A stretch of DNA of 64,000 nucleotides from Serratia sp. AKBS12 (GCF_024793895.1 NZ_JANUSB010000002.1:1-64000), one strand, 5' to 3'. Numbered from the stretch's first letter, positions 16,937 through 25,983 are shown. A program made the numbers and translations. Notes: generated by a model from the letters alone, not told the origin.

Positions 16937-16988
16937 AAGCCAATCCCCATTGCGTTATTCCACTTGCTGCGATCGTGCGATCCGGAGG

Positions 16989-17537
16989 TCAAAAACCAGG
17001 ATCCCAATCTGCCTCGATTACCTTGGCAGCGAGATCGACTTTCTTGATAACCTGCCCATGAAGAAACGGGACCAACCGCTCCTTCATACCGAAGGCATCT
17101 TTCAGGTTTGCCCGCACGACCATTACGTCGTTCGAACCGGTTTCCATCATATCAATGACTTTGCCCAGCTCGTAGCCGGAAGTGGTGACTACCTGGCAGC
17201 CCATCAGGTCTTTCCAGTAGTAATCATCGCCTTCCAACGGAGGCAACTGCTCGGAATCCACGACAATTTCGCAATTGGTCAGCAGATTCGCCGCATCCCG
17301 ATCGTCAATATCTTTGATCTTGATAATCAGGTCCTGATTGTGGCGCTTCCAGCTTTCCAGCTCGACAACCTGCCACTGACCCGCCTTTTGGATTAACCAC
17401 GGCTGATAGTCAAAAATGCTTTCGGCGTTTTCGGTGGATGAAAACACTCTGAGCCAACCACGAATGCCGTAAGTAGACCCCATTTTGCCGAGTACAAGCG
17501 GCTGCTTAGGTGCTACCGGTTTGAGTTGCTTGCTCAT
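16989..17537 (-). CDS. rimM: Ribosome maturation factor RimM
   Basis: RimM binds S19 and helps form the 30S head. The 182-residue protein has the N-terminal RimM barrel ([19 protein letters not shown]) and C-terminal PRC barrel ([22 protein letters not shown]). The start at 17537 ([10 protein letters not shown]) matches E. coli; a GTG three codons upstream was rejected. It follows rpsP by 18 bp. Confidence 0.96.
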   Translation of the reverse strand: MSKQLKPVAPKQPLVLGKMGSTYGIRGWLRVFSSTENAESIFDYQPWLIQKAGQWQVVELESWKRHNQDLIIKIKDIDDRDAANLLTNCEIVVDSEQLPPLEGDDYYWKDLMGCQVVTTSGYELGKVIDMMETGSNDVMVVRANLKDAFGMKERLVPFLHGQVIKKVDLAAKVIEADWDPGF

Positions 17538-17555
17538 TGCCACCACCGCGACAGA

Positions 17556-17804
17556 TTAAGCTGCTTTCTTAGCGTCTTTGATCAGCGCGCCAACGCGATC
17601 AGAAACGGTTGCACCCAGGCCGACCCAATGTTCGATGCGGTCCAGGTCCAGACGCAGTGCTTCAGCCTGACCAGAAGCGATCGGGTTGAAGAAGCCTACG
17701 CGCTCGATGAAACGACCATCACGAGCGTTGCGGCTGTCGGTCACTACTACTTGATAGAACGGACGCTTTTTAGCGCCGCCACGTGCCAAACGAATTGTTA
17801 CCAT
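17556..17804 (-). CDS. rpsP: 30S ribosomal protein S16
   Basis: The 82-residue S16 protein ([20 protein letters not shown] start) is essential for 30S assembly. The start at 17804 has GAGGATGTT upstream and gives the E. coli length; a longer in-frame extension upstream runs through the leader hairpin and is not coding. First gene of the operon. Confidence 0.98.
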   Translation of the reverse strand: MVTIRLARGGAKKRPFYQVVVTDSRNARDGRFIERVGFFNPIASGQAEALRLDLDRIEHWVGLGATVSDRVGALIKDAKKAA

Positions 17805-17830
17805 AACATCCTCTTTAGTTAATAAAACAG

Positions 17831-17858
17831 CCGGGCCCCATTGAGGGACGGGGCCCGG
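17831..17858 (-). promoter_or_regulatory. Leader hairpin (attenuator-like) before rpsP
   Basis: On the minus strand CCGGGCCCC-GTCCCTCAAT-GGGGCCCGG is followed by CTGTTTTATT and then, within 27 nt, by the rpsP start. A terminator-like structure in the leader of this ribosomal-protein operon could limit readthrough. Autogenous control is inference. Confidence 0.6.
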
Positions 17859-17880
17859 TTGCAATATAAAAAGCCCGAAA

Positions 17881-17908
17881 ATTTTACTCATTTTGGCGCA
17901 AAAAGCAA
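17881..17908 (-). promoter_or_regulatory. rpsP operon promoter
   Basis: On the minus strand -35 TTGCTT (17903-17908), 16-bp spacer and -10 TAAAAT (17881-17886) lie upstream of the leader hairpin. Confidence 0.65.
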
Positions 17909-18018
17909 TCTAAAGCGTAGATTGCCGGCAATTCGTTTTGCGCCCCACTCACTTTCGGGCGGTTTTTGCCGCGAACGGCAAATCGGTTAACGTGCTCCCC
18001 TGCTGGAAAGCAGCACGT

Positions 18019-19380
18019 TTAACGGCCTGGGAAACCTGGCGGCATCATGCCTTTCATGCCGCGCATCATTTTCGCCATACCGCCTTTTTTCATCTTCTTC
18101 ATCATGCGCTGCATTTCGTCAAACTGCTTCAACAGCCGGTTGACGTCCTGCACCTGCATGCCGGAACCCATCGCAATACGGCGCTTGCGCGACCCCTTGA
18201 TGATTTCCGGTTTGGCGCGCTCCTTCAGCGTCATCGAGTTGATGATCGCCTCCATACGCACCAGCACCTTGTCATCCATCTGCGATTTAACGTTGTCCGG
18301 CAGTTGGCCTGCGCCCGGCAACTTGCTCAACATACTGGCCATACCGCCCATGTTGCGCATTTGCTTGAGCTGATCGAGGAAGTCGGTCAAATCAAAGCCG
18401 TCGCCTTTCTTCAACTTGTTGGCCAGTTTCTCCGCCTGATCGCGGTCGACCTTGCTCTCGATATCTTCAATTAACGACAGCACGTCACCCATGCCAAGAA
18501 TGCGCGAAGCCACGCGATCCGGGTGGAACGGCTCCAGTGCGTCGGTCTTCTCGCCAACGCCAAGGAACTTGATCGGCTTGCCGGTAATGTGGCGAATCGA
18601 CAGCGCGGCACCGCCGCGTGCGTCACCGTCAACCTTGGTCAGCACTACACCGGTCAGCGGCAGCGCTTCGTTAAACGCCTTGGCGGTGTTGGCCGCATCC
18701 TGGCCGGTCATGGCGTCGACCACAAACAGGGTTTCCACCGGCTTGATCGCCGCATGCACCTGCTTGATTTCGTCCATCATCGCTTCGTCGACGTGAAGAC
18801 GACCGGCGGTATCGACGATCAGCACATCGTAAAACTTCAGCTTCGCCTGTTGCAGCGCACGGTTAACAATGTCGATCGGCTTGTCTTTGGCATCCGACGG
18901 GAAAAAGTCGATGCCGACGCCTTCAGCCAGCGTTTCCAACTGTTTGATCGCCGCAGGGCGATAAACGTCGGCGGAAACCACCAGCACTTTTTTCTTTTGT
19001 TTTTCTTTCAGGAACTTGCCTAGCTTGCCGACGCTGGTGGTCTTACCGGCACCTTGCAAGCCCGCCATCAGCACCACCGCCGGCGGCTGAGCCGCCAGAT
19101 TAAGCTCGGTGTTGACTTCGCCCATGGCGGCAATCAGTTCGTTCTTGACGATCTTGACGAACTCCTGCCCCGGCGTCAGGCTTTTGTTAACCTCGTGCCC
19201 AACCGCGCTTTCTTTGACGCGATTGATAAAATCACGAACCACCGGTAGCGCGACGTCCGCTTCCAGCAATGCCATGCGCACTTCACGCAGGGTTTCCTTG
19301 ATATTTTCTTCGGTCAGCCGCCCACGGCCGCTGATATTGCGCAATGTGCGCGACAATCGATCGGTTAAATTTTCAAACAT
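18019..19380 (-). CDS. ffh: Signal recognition particle protein Ffh
   Basis: Ffh binds 4.5S RNA and signal sequences of nascent inner-membrane proteins and delivers them to FtsY. The 453 residues (E. coli length) form the N domain, the GTPase G domain (GLQGAGKTT, DTAGRLHVDE, TKVDGDARGG) and the methionine-rich M domain ending in MRGMKGMMPPGFPGR. The start at 19380 matches the family (MFENLTDRLSRTL); the frame stays open 46 codons upstream without similarity. Divergent from ypjD. Confidence 0.97.
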   Translation of the reverse strand: MFENLTDRLSRTLRNISGRGRLTEENIKETLREVRMALLEADVALPVVRDFINRVKESAVGHEVNKSLTPGQEFVKIVKNELIAAMGEVNTELNLAAQPPAVVLMAGLQGAGKTTSVGKLGKFLKEKQKKKVLVVSADVYRPAAIKQLETLAEGVGIDFFPSDAKDKPIDIVNRALQQAKLKFYDVLIVDTAGRLHVDEAMMDEIKQVHAAIKPVETLFVVDAMTGQDAANTAKAFNEALPLTGVVLTKVDGDARGGAALSIRHITGKPIKFLGVGEKTDALEPFHPDRVASRILGMGDVLSLIEDIESKVDRDQAEKLANKLKKGDGFDLTDFLDQLKQMRNMGGMASMLSKLPGAGQLPDNVKSQMDDKVLVRMEAIINSMTLKERAKPEIIKGSRKRRIAMGSGMQVQDVNRLLKQFDEMQRMMKKMKKGGMAKMMRGMKGMMPPGFPGR

Positions 19381-19547
19381 CGTCTCAGGCTCAACGTAAA
19401 GACAGGCCGCCATGGCGACACAATTGCAGCGATTATAACACGAAGCGGACACGATCTCTGCCTTGGCGTTGGAGATCGGTTGGAGCACGGCCCACACGAC
19501 GCTATACTGGCAATCCAATTAATCACGCCGATGCAAAATTAAACGCT

Positions 19548-20339
19548 ATGCCAGTATTTTCCATTGTGGCTTTGATAGCCTACCTGCTCAGCCTTGGACT
19601 GATCATTCCCAGCTTGTTGCGGAAGAATAGCGCATACCGTCGGCTTGCTCTGCTCTCTGCCGTAGTGGCGCTGGTGTGTCATGCCATCGCCCTGCAACAG
19701 CGTATTTTCGACGTTGGCGGCGGGCAAAACCTCAGTCTGATCAATATAGGTTCGATCGTCAGCCTGATTATCTGCACCGTGATGACCATCGTCGCATCCC
19801 GCGATCGCGGCTGGTTTCTGCTGCCGATCGTCTATAGCTTTGCGATGATCAATCTGGCATTTGTCAGTCTGTTGCCGGGTGAATTCATCACCCACCTGGA
19901 AGCCAGCCCGGAACTGCTGGTGCATATCGGCCTGGCGCTGTTTTCCTACGCCACGCTGATCATTGCCGCGCTTTATGCCTTGCAATTGGCCTGGCTGGAT
20001 TACCTGCTCAAGAACAAAAAGCTCAGTTTCAGCGCCGACATGCCGCCATTGATGAGCATTGAACGCAAGATGTTCCACATCACCCAGATAGGCGTGGTGC
20101 TGCTGACACTCACCCTGTGCACTGGTTTACTGTATATGGATAATCTGTTCAGTAAGGAAAACGTCCATAAAGCGGTGCTGTCGATCATGGCATGGTTTGT
20201 CTACATCGTTCTGCTCTGGGGCCATTATCATGAGGGTTGGCGCGGCCGCCGCGTGGTCTGGTTCAGTCTGGTCGGTGCGTTTCTGTTGACCCTGGCTTAC
20301 TTTGGCAGCCGCCTGATCCAAGAAGTGATGGTGCGCTAA
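19548..20339 (+). CDS. ypjD: Inner-membrane protein YpjD (CorE), cytochrome c assembly-like
   Basis: A 263-residue polytopic protein with about eight hydrophobic segments, the same length as E. coli YpjD and very similar (QNLSLINIGSIVSLIICTVMTIVASR; KMFHITQIGVVLLTLTLCTGL; WGHYHEGWRGRRVVW). It belongs to the CcsA/CcmC-like fold family; the WGHYHEGW motif resembles haem-handling loops, but the E. coli protein has been linked to cobalt/magnesium resistance together with CorB. Same strand as corB, 64 bp apart. Confidence 0.9.
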   Translation: MPVFSIVALIAYLLSLGLIIPSLLRKNSAYRRLALLSAVVALVCHAIALQQRIFDVGGGQNLSLINIGSIVSLIICTVMTIVASRDRGWFLLPIVYSFAMINLAFVSLLPGEFITHLEASPELLVHIGLALFSYATLIIAALYALQLAWLDYLLKNKKLSFSADMPPLMSIERKMFHITQIGVVLLTLTLCTGLLYMDNLFSKENVHKAVLSIMAWFVYIVLLWGHYHEGWRGRRVVWFSLVGAFLLTLAYFGSRLIQEVMVR

Positions 20340-20403
20340 ACTGCATTATGGCTACCGCCTCATTCGTTGAGGTTACTTTTCTCCACACATAAGGAATATC
20401 GCG

Positions 20404-21693
20404 TTGGAGCACGTTTCGACAGCCACCCTAATCATCATTATGGTGATCATGATAGTGGTTTCAGCTTATTTTTCAGGCTCCGAAACCGGCATGATGACGC
20501 TCAACCGCTATCGTCTTCGTCATTTGTCCAAGCAAGGCAACCGTTCTGCCCGTCGGGTTGAAAAGCTGCTGCAAAAACCTGACCGCCTGATCGGCCTGGT
20601 ACTGATCGGCAATAACCTGGTGAATATCCTGGCCTCGGCGCTGGCGACCATCGTCGGCATGCGCTTATATGGCGATCTCGGAGTGGCTATCGCCACTGGC
20701 GTGCTGACCTTCGCGGTACTGCTATTCGCCGAGGTGCTGCCCAAAACCTTCGCCGCACTCTATCCGGAACGCATCGCTTTCCCCAGCAGCTTTCTGCTGG
20801 CGCCGTTGCAGAAAATCATGTTCCCGCTGGTTTGGTTGCTCAATGGCATTACCAGCATCTTGCTGCGCCTGTTCGGCGTCCACACCAACCAGCGGATCAG
20901 CGATGCGGTCAGCAAGGAAGAGCTGCGCACCATCGTTAACGAATCTCACTCACAGATATCACGACGTTATCAAGACATGCTGATTTCGGTACTGGACCTG
21001 GAAAAGGTATCGGTGGAAGACATCATGGTGCCGCGCAATGAAATCATGGGTATTGATATCAATGATGACTGGAAATCCATCATGCGTCAGCTGACGCATT
21101 CGCCGCATGGCCGCATCGTGTTGTATCGCGACTCGCTGGATGATGCCATTGGCATGTTGCGGGTGCGCGAAGCCTACCGGCTAATGACCGAAAAGAAAGA
21201 GTTCAACAAGGAAAACCTGCTGCGGGCCGCCGATGAGATCTATTACGTGCCGGAAGGCACGCCGCTCAACGTGCAACTGGTGAAGTTCCAGCGCAACAAG
21301 GAAAAGGTTGGCATCGTGGTGGATGAATACGGCGATATTCAGGGGCTGGTGACGGTGGAGGACATCCTGGAAGAGATTGTCGGTGATTTCACCACTTCCA
21401 TGTCGCCTACGCTGGCGGAAGAGGTGAATCCGCAGAGCGATGGTTCGGTACTGATTGACGGTACTGCCAACGTGCGGGAGCTGAACAAGGCCTTCAACTG
21501 GAACCTGCCAGCGGTTGATGCGCGTACCATCAACGGCATGCTGCTGGAAGAGCTGGAGGAAATCCCGGAAACCGGCACCCGGATCCGCGTCGGCCATTAT
21601 GACTTCGACATTCTGGACGTGCAGGACAATATGATCAAACAGGTGCGGGTAACGCCAATCAAACCCCTGCAGGCTAGCGTACAAAATCATTAA
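20404..21693 (+). CDS. corB: CNNM/CorC-type membrane transporter CorB (YfjD)
   Basis: Linked to magnesium efflux and CorA function. The 429 residues consist of a DUF21/CNNM transmembrane domain (about 1-190, with YFSGSETGMMTLNR), two CBS domains (about 205-330, with EDIMVPRNEI and VVDEYGDIQGLVTVEDILEEIVGDF) and a C-terminal CorC_HlyC domain (about 345-425). The start codon is TTG at 20404 after AAGGAATATC, which gives the E. coli-like N terminus; no better ATG is near. Confidence 0.92.
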   Translation: MEHVSTATLIIIMVIMIVVSAYFSGSETGMMTLNRYRLRHLSKQGNRSARRVEKLLQKPDRLIGLVLIGNNLVNILASALATIVGMRLYGDLGVAIATGVLTFAVLLFAEVLPKTFAALYPERIAFPSSFLLAPLQKIMFPLVWLLNGITSILLRLFGVHTNQRISDAVSKEELRTIVNESHSQISRRYQDMLISVLDLEKVSVEDIMVPRNEIMGIDINDDWKSIMRQLTHSPHGRIVLYRDSLDDAIGMLRVREAYRLMTEKKEFNKENLLRAADEIYYVPEGTPLNVQLVKFQRNKEKVGIVVDEYGDIQGLVTVEDILEEIVGDFTTSMSPTLAEEVNPQSDGSVLIDGTANVRELNKAFNWNLPAVDARTINGMLLEELEEIPETGTRIRVGHYDFDILDVQDNMIKQVRVTPIKPLQASVQNH

Positions 21694-21712
21694 GCAGGCC
21701 GCCGCACAAAAG

Positions 21713-21740
21713 AAAAAGACGCGAAATCGCGTCTTTTTTT
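21713..21740. terminator. Bidirectional terminator between corB and luxS
   Basis: AAAAAGACGCG-AAAT-CGCGTCTTTTTTT has tracts on both sides and lies between convergent corB and luxS. Confidence 0.9.
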
Positions 21741-21770
21741 ACATTGACTGTCGGCAGGTCTGACTGACGA

Positions 21771-22286
21771 CTAGATATGCAACTCTTGCAGTTTCTCTTT
21801 CGGTAACGCCAGTTCGTCGTTGTGGTTAACCACCACATCGCGATCCAGAATATGCTTGGCGATTTCCTGCGCCTCTTCCAGAGAATGCATATGGTAGGTA
21901 CCGCATTGGAATTCGTTCAGCTCAGGGATCTTGCGCTGATCGGTCACTTTCAGCACGTCGGCCATAGCCGCTTTCCAGGCATCCGCCACGCGCTGCTCTT
22001 CCGGTACACCGATCAGGCTCATGTAGAAACCGGTACGGCACCCCATTGGCGAAATATCGATAATCTCCACGCCCTGCCCGTTCAGGTGATCGCGCATAAA
22101 GCCGGCAAACAGGTGTTCCAGCGTATGAATACCGCGCTCTGGCATCACTTCTTGATTCGGAATGCAAAAACGCAGGTCGAAAACGGTGATGGTATCGCCA
22201 TGCGGCGTTTTCATGGTTTTCGCAACGCGAACCGCCGGGGCCGCCATGCGGGTGTGATCTACGGTAAAGCTATCCAGCAGTGGCAT
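21771..22286 (-). CDS. luxS: S-ribosylhomocysteine lyase LuxS
   Basis: LuxS cleaves S-ribosylhomocysteine to homocysteine and DPD, the precursor of autoinducer-2. The 171-residue protein (E. coli length) has the metal site HTLEH (His54, His58) and CGTYHMHS with the third ligand Cys, plus the N-terminal [23 protein letters not shown] precedes the ATG. The 5' region is antisense to and just downstream of the micA gene on the other strand. Confidence 0.98.
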   Translation of the reverse strand: MPLLDSFTVDHTRMAAPAVRVAKTMKTPHGDTITVFDLRFCIPNQEVMPERGIHTLEHLFAGFMRDHLNGQGVEIIDISPMGCRTGFYMSLIGVPEEQRVADAWKAAMADVLKVTDQRKIPELNEFQCGTYHMHSLEEAQEIAKHILDRDVVVNHNDELALPKEKLQELHI

Positions 22287-22339
22287 TTAGCACCTCCTCG
22301 TTAAAAAAAAAATTTATTTCGGATTTTTTCGCAATCCAA

Positions 22340-22368
22340 GGAAACCTTTTCCCACCCTGCAAGTCTGA
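22340..22368 (+). promoter_or_regulatory. Sigma-E promoter of micA
   Basis: GGAAACC (22340-22346), 17-bp spacer and TCTGA (22364-22368) fit the sigma-E consensus (GGAACTT / TCTGA), starting transcription at the first base of MicA, 22375. Confidence 0.8.
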
Positions 22369-22374
22369 CTATGT

Positions 22375-22452
22375 GAAAGACGCGCATTTGTTATCATCAT
22401 CCCTGTCATCAGAGATGCATATTTGGCCACATTGATGTGGCCATTTTCTTTT
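22375..22452 (+). ncRNA. micA: Small RNA MicA (SraD)
   Basis: MicA is an Hfq-dependent sRNA that represses ompA and other outer-membrane protein mRNAs when sigma-E is activated. The sequence begins GAAAGACGCGCATTTGTTATCATCATCCCT, given here as its halves GAAAGACGCGCATTTG and TTATCATCATCCCT, identical to the conserved E. coli target-binding 5' end. It continues with TCAGAGATG and ends with the terminator TGGCCACAT-TG-ATGTGGCCATTTTCTTTT (22424-22452). Its place between luxS and gshA is as in E. coli. The 3' half differs, as expected for the less conserved part. Confidence 0.93.
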
Positions 22453-24014
22453 CAGCCCCCGCCATTAGCCTTCAGGAACTGTTCAAAGCTTAGCGTATCA
22501 CTGGCTTCTATGTCGCGCTGACGCTGCCAAGAGGCTTGCGCTTCTTTAGCCAACGCCGCCTCGCTCAAAATCTCCAGCGGTTCATCCCGCAGCATCTGAC
22601 GGTACTGTTCCGCCAATGCCAGGCCTACACCGCCATTGCCGGCGTCCTGCATGGCCTTCAGAATACGCGCGGAGAACGTCAGCTCAGGATCGTCAAAGGC
22701 CGCAACCAACCGATCGCATACCTGCTGATAAGCCTGGTTGCCCGCTTCACTGTCCAGCACCTCGGCTACGCGACGCAGATCGGCAAACAGCGCCTTGCCG
22801 ACCTGTTGCAGCGGCTTGCGTGTATCATCGCAGCCGATGCCGATGGTTTGCCCCGGTTTGCGCCCTTCCAGGATAACCCGGTTCCAGTTTTTGCGCGTAC
22901 ACAGCAGTTCATCGCTGTTCATTTCCGGCGCGTCGGCCAACACGCACCACACCAGGAACAGATCGAGGAATCGCGCCTGTACCGCATCTACGCCGATTGG
23001 CGAGAACGGGTTAATATCCAGCGAACGAACTTCGATATATTCAATACCGCCGCGTAGAAGCGCATCTGACGGCGTCTCTCCGCTATGGGTAACGCGTTTC
23101 GGCCGGATTGGCGCATACAGTTCGTTTTCTATTTGCAGCACATTGGTATTCAACTGCAGATAGCGATCGCCGTCTTTTACCCCCAGTTTGGCAAACTCTT
23201 CCGACGGCGTGACGATAGCCTTCTTCAGCCCCTTCACGTAACTTTGCAAATCGTTGAAGGTAATGCCGAGGTTGCTCTGAGATTTGTTGGTATAGCCCAG
23301 ATCGCTCAACCGCAGCGAGGTAGCATAAGGCAGATAAAGCATGCCACTCCCGTTGCTTTCGAACGGCAACGAGGTTTCGCGCCCGTTCAGGAACGAGGAA
23401 CATATGGCCGGTGATGCGCCGAACAGGAACGGGATAACCCAGCCGAAGCGATAATAGTTGCGGATCAGGCGGAAATAGCCGGCAGATATCTGTTCCTTGC
23501 CACTTTCGGCATCTTCTACCCCGGCCCATGCCTGCCAGAACTCCAGCGGCAACGAAAAGTTGTAGTGCACGCCGGAAATGGTCTGCATCAAGGCACCGTA
23601 GCGGTTCTTCAACCCTTCGCGATACAGCGTTTTCATACGGCCGATGTTCGACGAGCCAAACTGCGCCAGTTCGATATCCTGCTCCGCACCGATAAAGCAC
23701 GGCATACTCAACGGCCACATGCGTTCATCACCGATATTGCGCGCTACATGGCGATGAATATCGCGCAAGAACGTCAACAAATGATCGATATCGTCATCAA
23801 CCGGCGTAATAAACTCCAGTAGCGCCTCGGCAAAGTCCGTGGTGATCCAATGATGCGTTAATGCCGCCCCCAGATGTTCCGGATGCCCGGTGGTAGCCAG
23901 CTTGCCGTCTGCGGTAACGCGCAGCGTTTCGCGCTCAATACCGCGGCGGATGCCTTTTAATGTCTGAGGGTGGGCTTCCAACCAAGCAAGCGCCTGTGAT
24001 ACGTCCGGGATCAA
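22452..24014 (-). CDS. gshA: Glutamate-cysteine ligase GshA
   Basis: Catalyses the first and rate-limiting step of glutathione synthesis, joining glutamate and cysteine with ATP. The 520-residue class I enzyme is collinear with E. coli GshA ([12 protein letters not shown] start; [47 protein letters not shown]). The start codon is TTG at 24014 with GGGAGG at 5-nt spacing; E. coli gshA also uses a rare TTG start, which keeps expression low. Confidence 0.96.
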   Translation of the reverse strand: MIPDVSQALAWLEAHPQTLKGIRRGIERETLRVTADGKLATTGHPEHLGAALTHHWITTDFAEALLEFITPVDDDIDHLLTFLRDIHRHVARNIGDERMWPLSMPCFIGAEQDIELAQFGSSNIGRMKTLYREGLKNRYGALMQTISGVHYNFSLPLEFWQAWAGVEDAESGKEQISAGYFRLIRNYYRFGWVIPFLFGASPAICSSFLNGRETSLPFESNGSGMLYLPYATSLRLSDLGYTNKSQSNLGITFNDLQSYVKGLKKAIVTPSEEFAKLGVKDGDRYLQLNTNVLQIENELYAPIRPKRVTHSGETPSDALLRGGIEYIEVRSLDINPFSPIGVDAVQARFLDLFLVWCVLADAPEMNSDELLCTRKNWNRVILEGRKPGQTIGIGCDDTRKPLQQVGKALFADLRRVAEVLDSEAGNQAYQQVCDRLVAAFDDPELTFSARILKAMQDAGNGGVGLALAEQYRQMLRDEPLEILSEAALAKEAQASWQRQRDIEASDTLSFEQFLKANGGG

Positions 24015-24095
24015 ATTGACCTCCCGCTTCTAAAACGATAATTCGTAAGCATACTGAAACCGCACCCGATAGAATATTGAGTTATATTCACTTCG

Positions 24096-24524
24096 TTAAT
24101 GCCACAAAGCGATACCCTGTAGCGTTATCATAGTCAAAACGATATAGCGTAGTGCTTTTCCGATACATAGAAAAAGCATAACAGGGCCCCACGGCATGCG
24201 CAGCCAACCTGCCAACACGCACAACAAATCGCCCACCACCGGCACCCAACTGAGTAATAACGCAGCCGGGCCAAAGCGTTGCAACCACCGCTGCGCCGTT
24301 GCCAGGCCGCGTTGTGGTTTCATCGCCGGTAGCAGGCGCCCGATAATTACATTGGTTACCCCGCCGAGCGTATTGCCTAACGTCGCCGCCAATACCAACG
24401 GCTCCGGTGAAATGCGGCCATTGCTCAACAGGGCAACCAGATAGATTTCCGAGTTTCCCGGCAACAGCGTTGCACTGAGGAAACTACTGCCAAATAACGA
24501 AAGTATCGTTAGCGTACTACTCAC
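24096..24524 (-). CDS. yqaA: DedA-like membrane protein YqaA
   Basis: A 142-residue inner-membrane protein of the YqaA/SNARE-associated (DedA-like) group with about four hydrophobic segments and the family motifs LLPGNSEIYL and GNTLGGVTN. Function is not established. Its GTG start overlaps the yqaB stop (GTGA), so yqaB-yqaA are translationally coupled; gshA follows 81 bp downstream. Confidence 0.88.
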   Translation of the reverse strand: MSSTLTILSLFGSSFLSATLLPGNSEIYLVALLSNGRISPEPLVLAATLGNTLGGVTNVIIGRLLPAMKPQRGLATAQRWLQRFGPAALLLSWVPVVGDLLCVLAGWLRMPWGPVMLFLCIGKALRYIVLTMITLQGIALWH

Positions 24525-25087
24525 AGCGTGCGGACGTCTACCACCGCCATATTGGCGCTACGTGCGGCCTGAATACCGAAGTCGGCATCTTCAAACACCA
24601 CGCAGTGTTCCGGCGGCACGCCAATCAGTTCGGCGCAGCGCAGAAAGGTATCCGGTTCCGGTTTGTGGCGCTGAACGTCATCGGCACCAACAATGGCATC
24701 AAAGCACTGATACAGCCCTAAATGGCGTAGCAATGCTTCCGCCATCCGGTGTTCGCTGCCGGTGCCAACCGCCATGGGGCGACGACCATGATAGGATTTT
24801 ACCACCTCAATCAGTGGCAAGGGACGTACGGTATCAAGCAGCATTGCCTCTACCGCGCGCGTTTTTTCTGCCGCCAGATGATGGGGATCGAGATCGGCCT
24901 GATGCGCGGTGATAATCGCTTCGGCAATACGCCAGGTTGGCGAACCGTTCAACGCGACCATTGCCGCTTCATCGAACGCCATACCATAACGCCCCAGCAC
25001 CTGATGCCACGCTTTACGATGCGTTGGCTCGGTGTCCAGAATAGTGCCGTCCATGTCAAAGATCAGACCCTGGTAGCGATCGTACAT
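24521..25087 (-). CDS. yqaB: HAD-family sugar phosphatase YqaB
   Basis: In E. coli YqaB dephosphorylates fructose 1-phosphate and 6-phosphogluconate. The 188-residue haloacid-dehalogenase protein has the nucleophile motif DMDGTILDTEP (Asp11, Asp13) and the acidic motif VFEDADFGIQAA. Length equals E. coli YqaB. First gene of yqaB-yqaA, in the conserved gshA-yqaAB-tRNA-csrA block. Confidence 0.9.
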   Translation of the reverse strand: MYDRYQGLIFDMDGTILDTEPTHRKAWHQVLGRYGMAFDEAAMVALNGSPTWRIAEAIITAHQADLDPHHLAAEKTRAVEAMLLDTVRPLPLIEVVKSYHGRRPMAVGTGSEHRMAEALLRHLGLYQCFDAIVGADDVQRHKPEPDTFLRCAELIGVPPEHCVVFEDADFGIQAARSANMAVVDVRTL

Positions 25088-25217
25088 CGTTACTCCATGA
25101 TCATAGAGGAAAGAAAACTACTTTATCGCAAAGCCGGCATATTGTCGCTGATTGCGTGATGACGGAAAATGCTCTGGACGGCGCAGGGGTTTAGTTCGAA
25201 CGGGAATGGCAGAAAGC

Positions 25218-25243
25218 GAAAAACCCGCCGAAGCGGGTTTTTC
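25218..25243 (-). terminator. Terminator copy 1 of the tRNA cluster
   Basis: GAAAAACCCGC-CGAA-GCGGGTTTTTC, directly beyond the 3' end of the tRNA-Arg remnant on the minus strand. The same 26-bp hairpin recurs at 25364-25392. Confidence 0.85.
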
Positions 25244-25248
25244 TTAGA

Positions 25249-25362
25249 TGGTGCATCCAGGAGGATGATTCGGCTTACGCCTCCCCTGCGGGCCGTTGCC
25301 AAGGCAACGTTGTCTCGCTGCGCTCGGCTCGAACCTCCAACCGCTCTTCTCGCGGTCGGAAA
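25249..25362 (-). pseudogene. Broken tRNA-Arg remnant
   Basis: On the minus strand GCGGTTGGAGGTTCGA (T-arm 5' side of tRNA-Arg(ACG), about 25330-25345) is followed by about 55 foreign bases and then GAATC, ATCCTCC and TGGATGCACCA (25249-25272), the 3' acceptor end of the arg tRNAs. The D and anticodon arms are missing. E. coli has four tRNA-Arg(ACG) genes (argQZYV) at this place. The call rests on these two matching blocks, so the exact borders are uncertain. Confidence 0.6.
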
Positions 25363-25363
25363 A

Positions 25364-25392
25364 GCGAAAAACCCGCCGAAGCGGGTTTTTCA
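25364..25392 (-). terminator. Terminator copy 2, after tRNA-Ser
   Basis: GCGAAAAACCCGC-CGAA-GCGGGTTTTTC lies 1 bp beyond the CCA end of the tRNA-Ser gene and repeats the hairpin at 25218-25243. Confidence 0.88.
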
Positions 25393-25485
25393 TGGCGGTG
25401 AGGCGGGGATTCGAACCCCGGATGCAGCTTTTGACCGCATACTCCCTTAGCAGGGGAGCGCCTTCAGCCTCTCGGCCACCTCACC
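25393..25485 (-). tRNA. serV: tRNA-Ser (GCU)
   Basis: A complete 93-nt class II tRNA with encoded CCA. The acceptor GGTGAGG pairs with CCTCACC; the anticodon loop CCCTGCTAAGG reads GCU (serine AGC/AGU); the long variable arm and GGTTCGAATCC T-arm are present. It matches E. coli serV nearly base for base and has the same place between gshA and csrA. Confidence 0.97.
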
Positions 25486-25797
25486 AGTACGCTTCTTTCG
25501 AACTGTGCCTAACTCGCTTTAGAGAAGCTCATCGGCACTGCGTGGCGCACATATTACTTTCCCCGACTTATAAGTCAAACAATTTTTCCCAACTCCTGCG
25601 CGTTTGCACAAATCGCAGGCAACATGGGTGATTTGACGGCAAAAAGAGTATTTTATCAACAGCCAAACGCCGATAATTCCACAACATAACGAATAGGGAA
25701 GATAAGAAAAATTATTGGCGGGAATGCATTAAAGCGGGGATAACGCGCAAAAAAAGGCAGAAGCGCCTCGCTACGCAACGAGACGCTGCTTTCGAAA
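25486..25797. other. Intergenic region between serV and csrA
   Basis: No gene is supported. The csrA terminator occupies 25749-25790. The region upstream of serV (25486-25560) would carry the tRNA promoter, but no clear -10 was assigned. Confidence 0.5.
25749..25790 (-). terminator. csrA terminator
   Basis: On the minus strand GCAGCGTCTCG-TTGCGTAG-CGAGGCGCTTCTGC forms a stem with small mismatches followed by CC and seven T. Confidence 0.75.
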
Positions 25798-25983
25798 TCA
25801 GTAAGTCGTCTGTTGAGACTTCTCTGCCTGGATACGTTGATAGATTTCTTCGCGGTGCACAGACACCTCTTTCGGAGCATTCACACCAATACGAACCTGG
25901 TTGCCTTTTACCCCTAGCACTGTAACCGTGACCTCATCGCCAATCATGAGGGTTTCACCAACTCGACGAGTCAGAATTAACAT
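25798..25983 (-). CDS. csrA: Carbon storage regulator CsrA
   Basis: CsrA is a dimeric RNA-binding protein that recognises GGA in mRNA leaders and controls glycogen, biofilm, motility and virulence genes. The 61-residue sequence differs from E. coli CsrA only near the C terminus (SQQTTY for SQQSSY). RBS AAGGAGC lies just before the ATG. It is downstream of alaS, as in E. coli. Confidence 0.98.
   Translation of the reverse strand: MLILTRRVGETLMIGDEVTVTVLGVKGNQVRIGVNAPKEVSVHREEIYQRIQAEKSQQTTY

Noticed and set aside
19344-19547. N-terminal extension of ypjD overlapping the ffh start
   Set aside because: Family length and similarity begin at the ATG at 19548; the extension is antisense to ffh and its leader.
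22303-22312. Run of ten A (ten T on the luxS strand) upstream of luxS as a phase-variation tract
   Set aside because: It is outside the coding region and between no recognisable promoter elements; one homopolymer run is insufficient evidence.
22424-22452. Hairpin considered as the gshA terminator
   Set aside because: The U tract is on the plus strand and the hairpin is the 3' end of MicA. It might still affect gshA transcripts, but that is not its main role.
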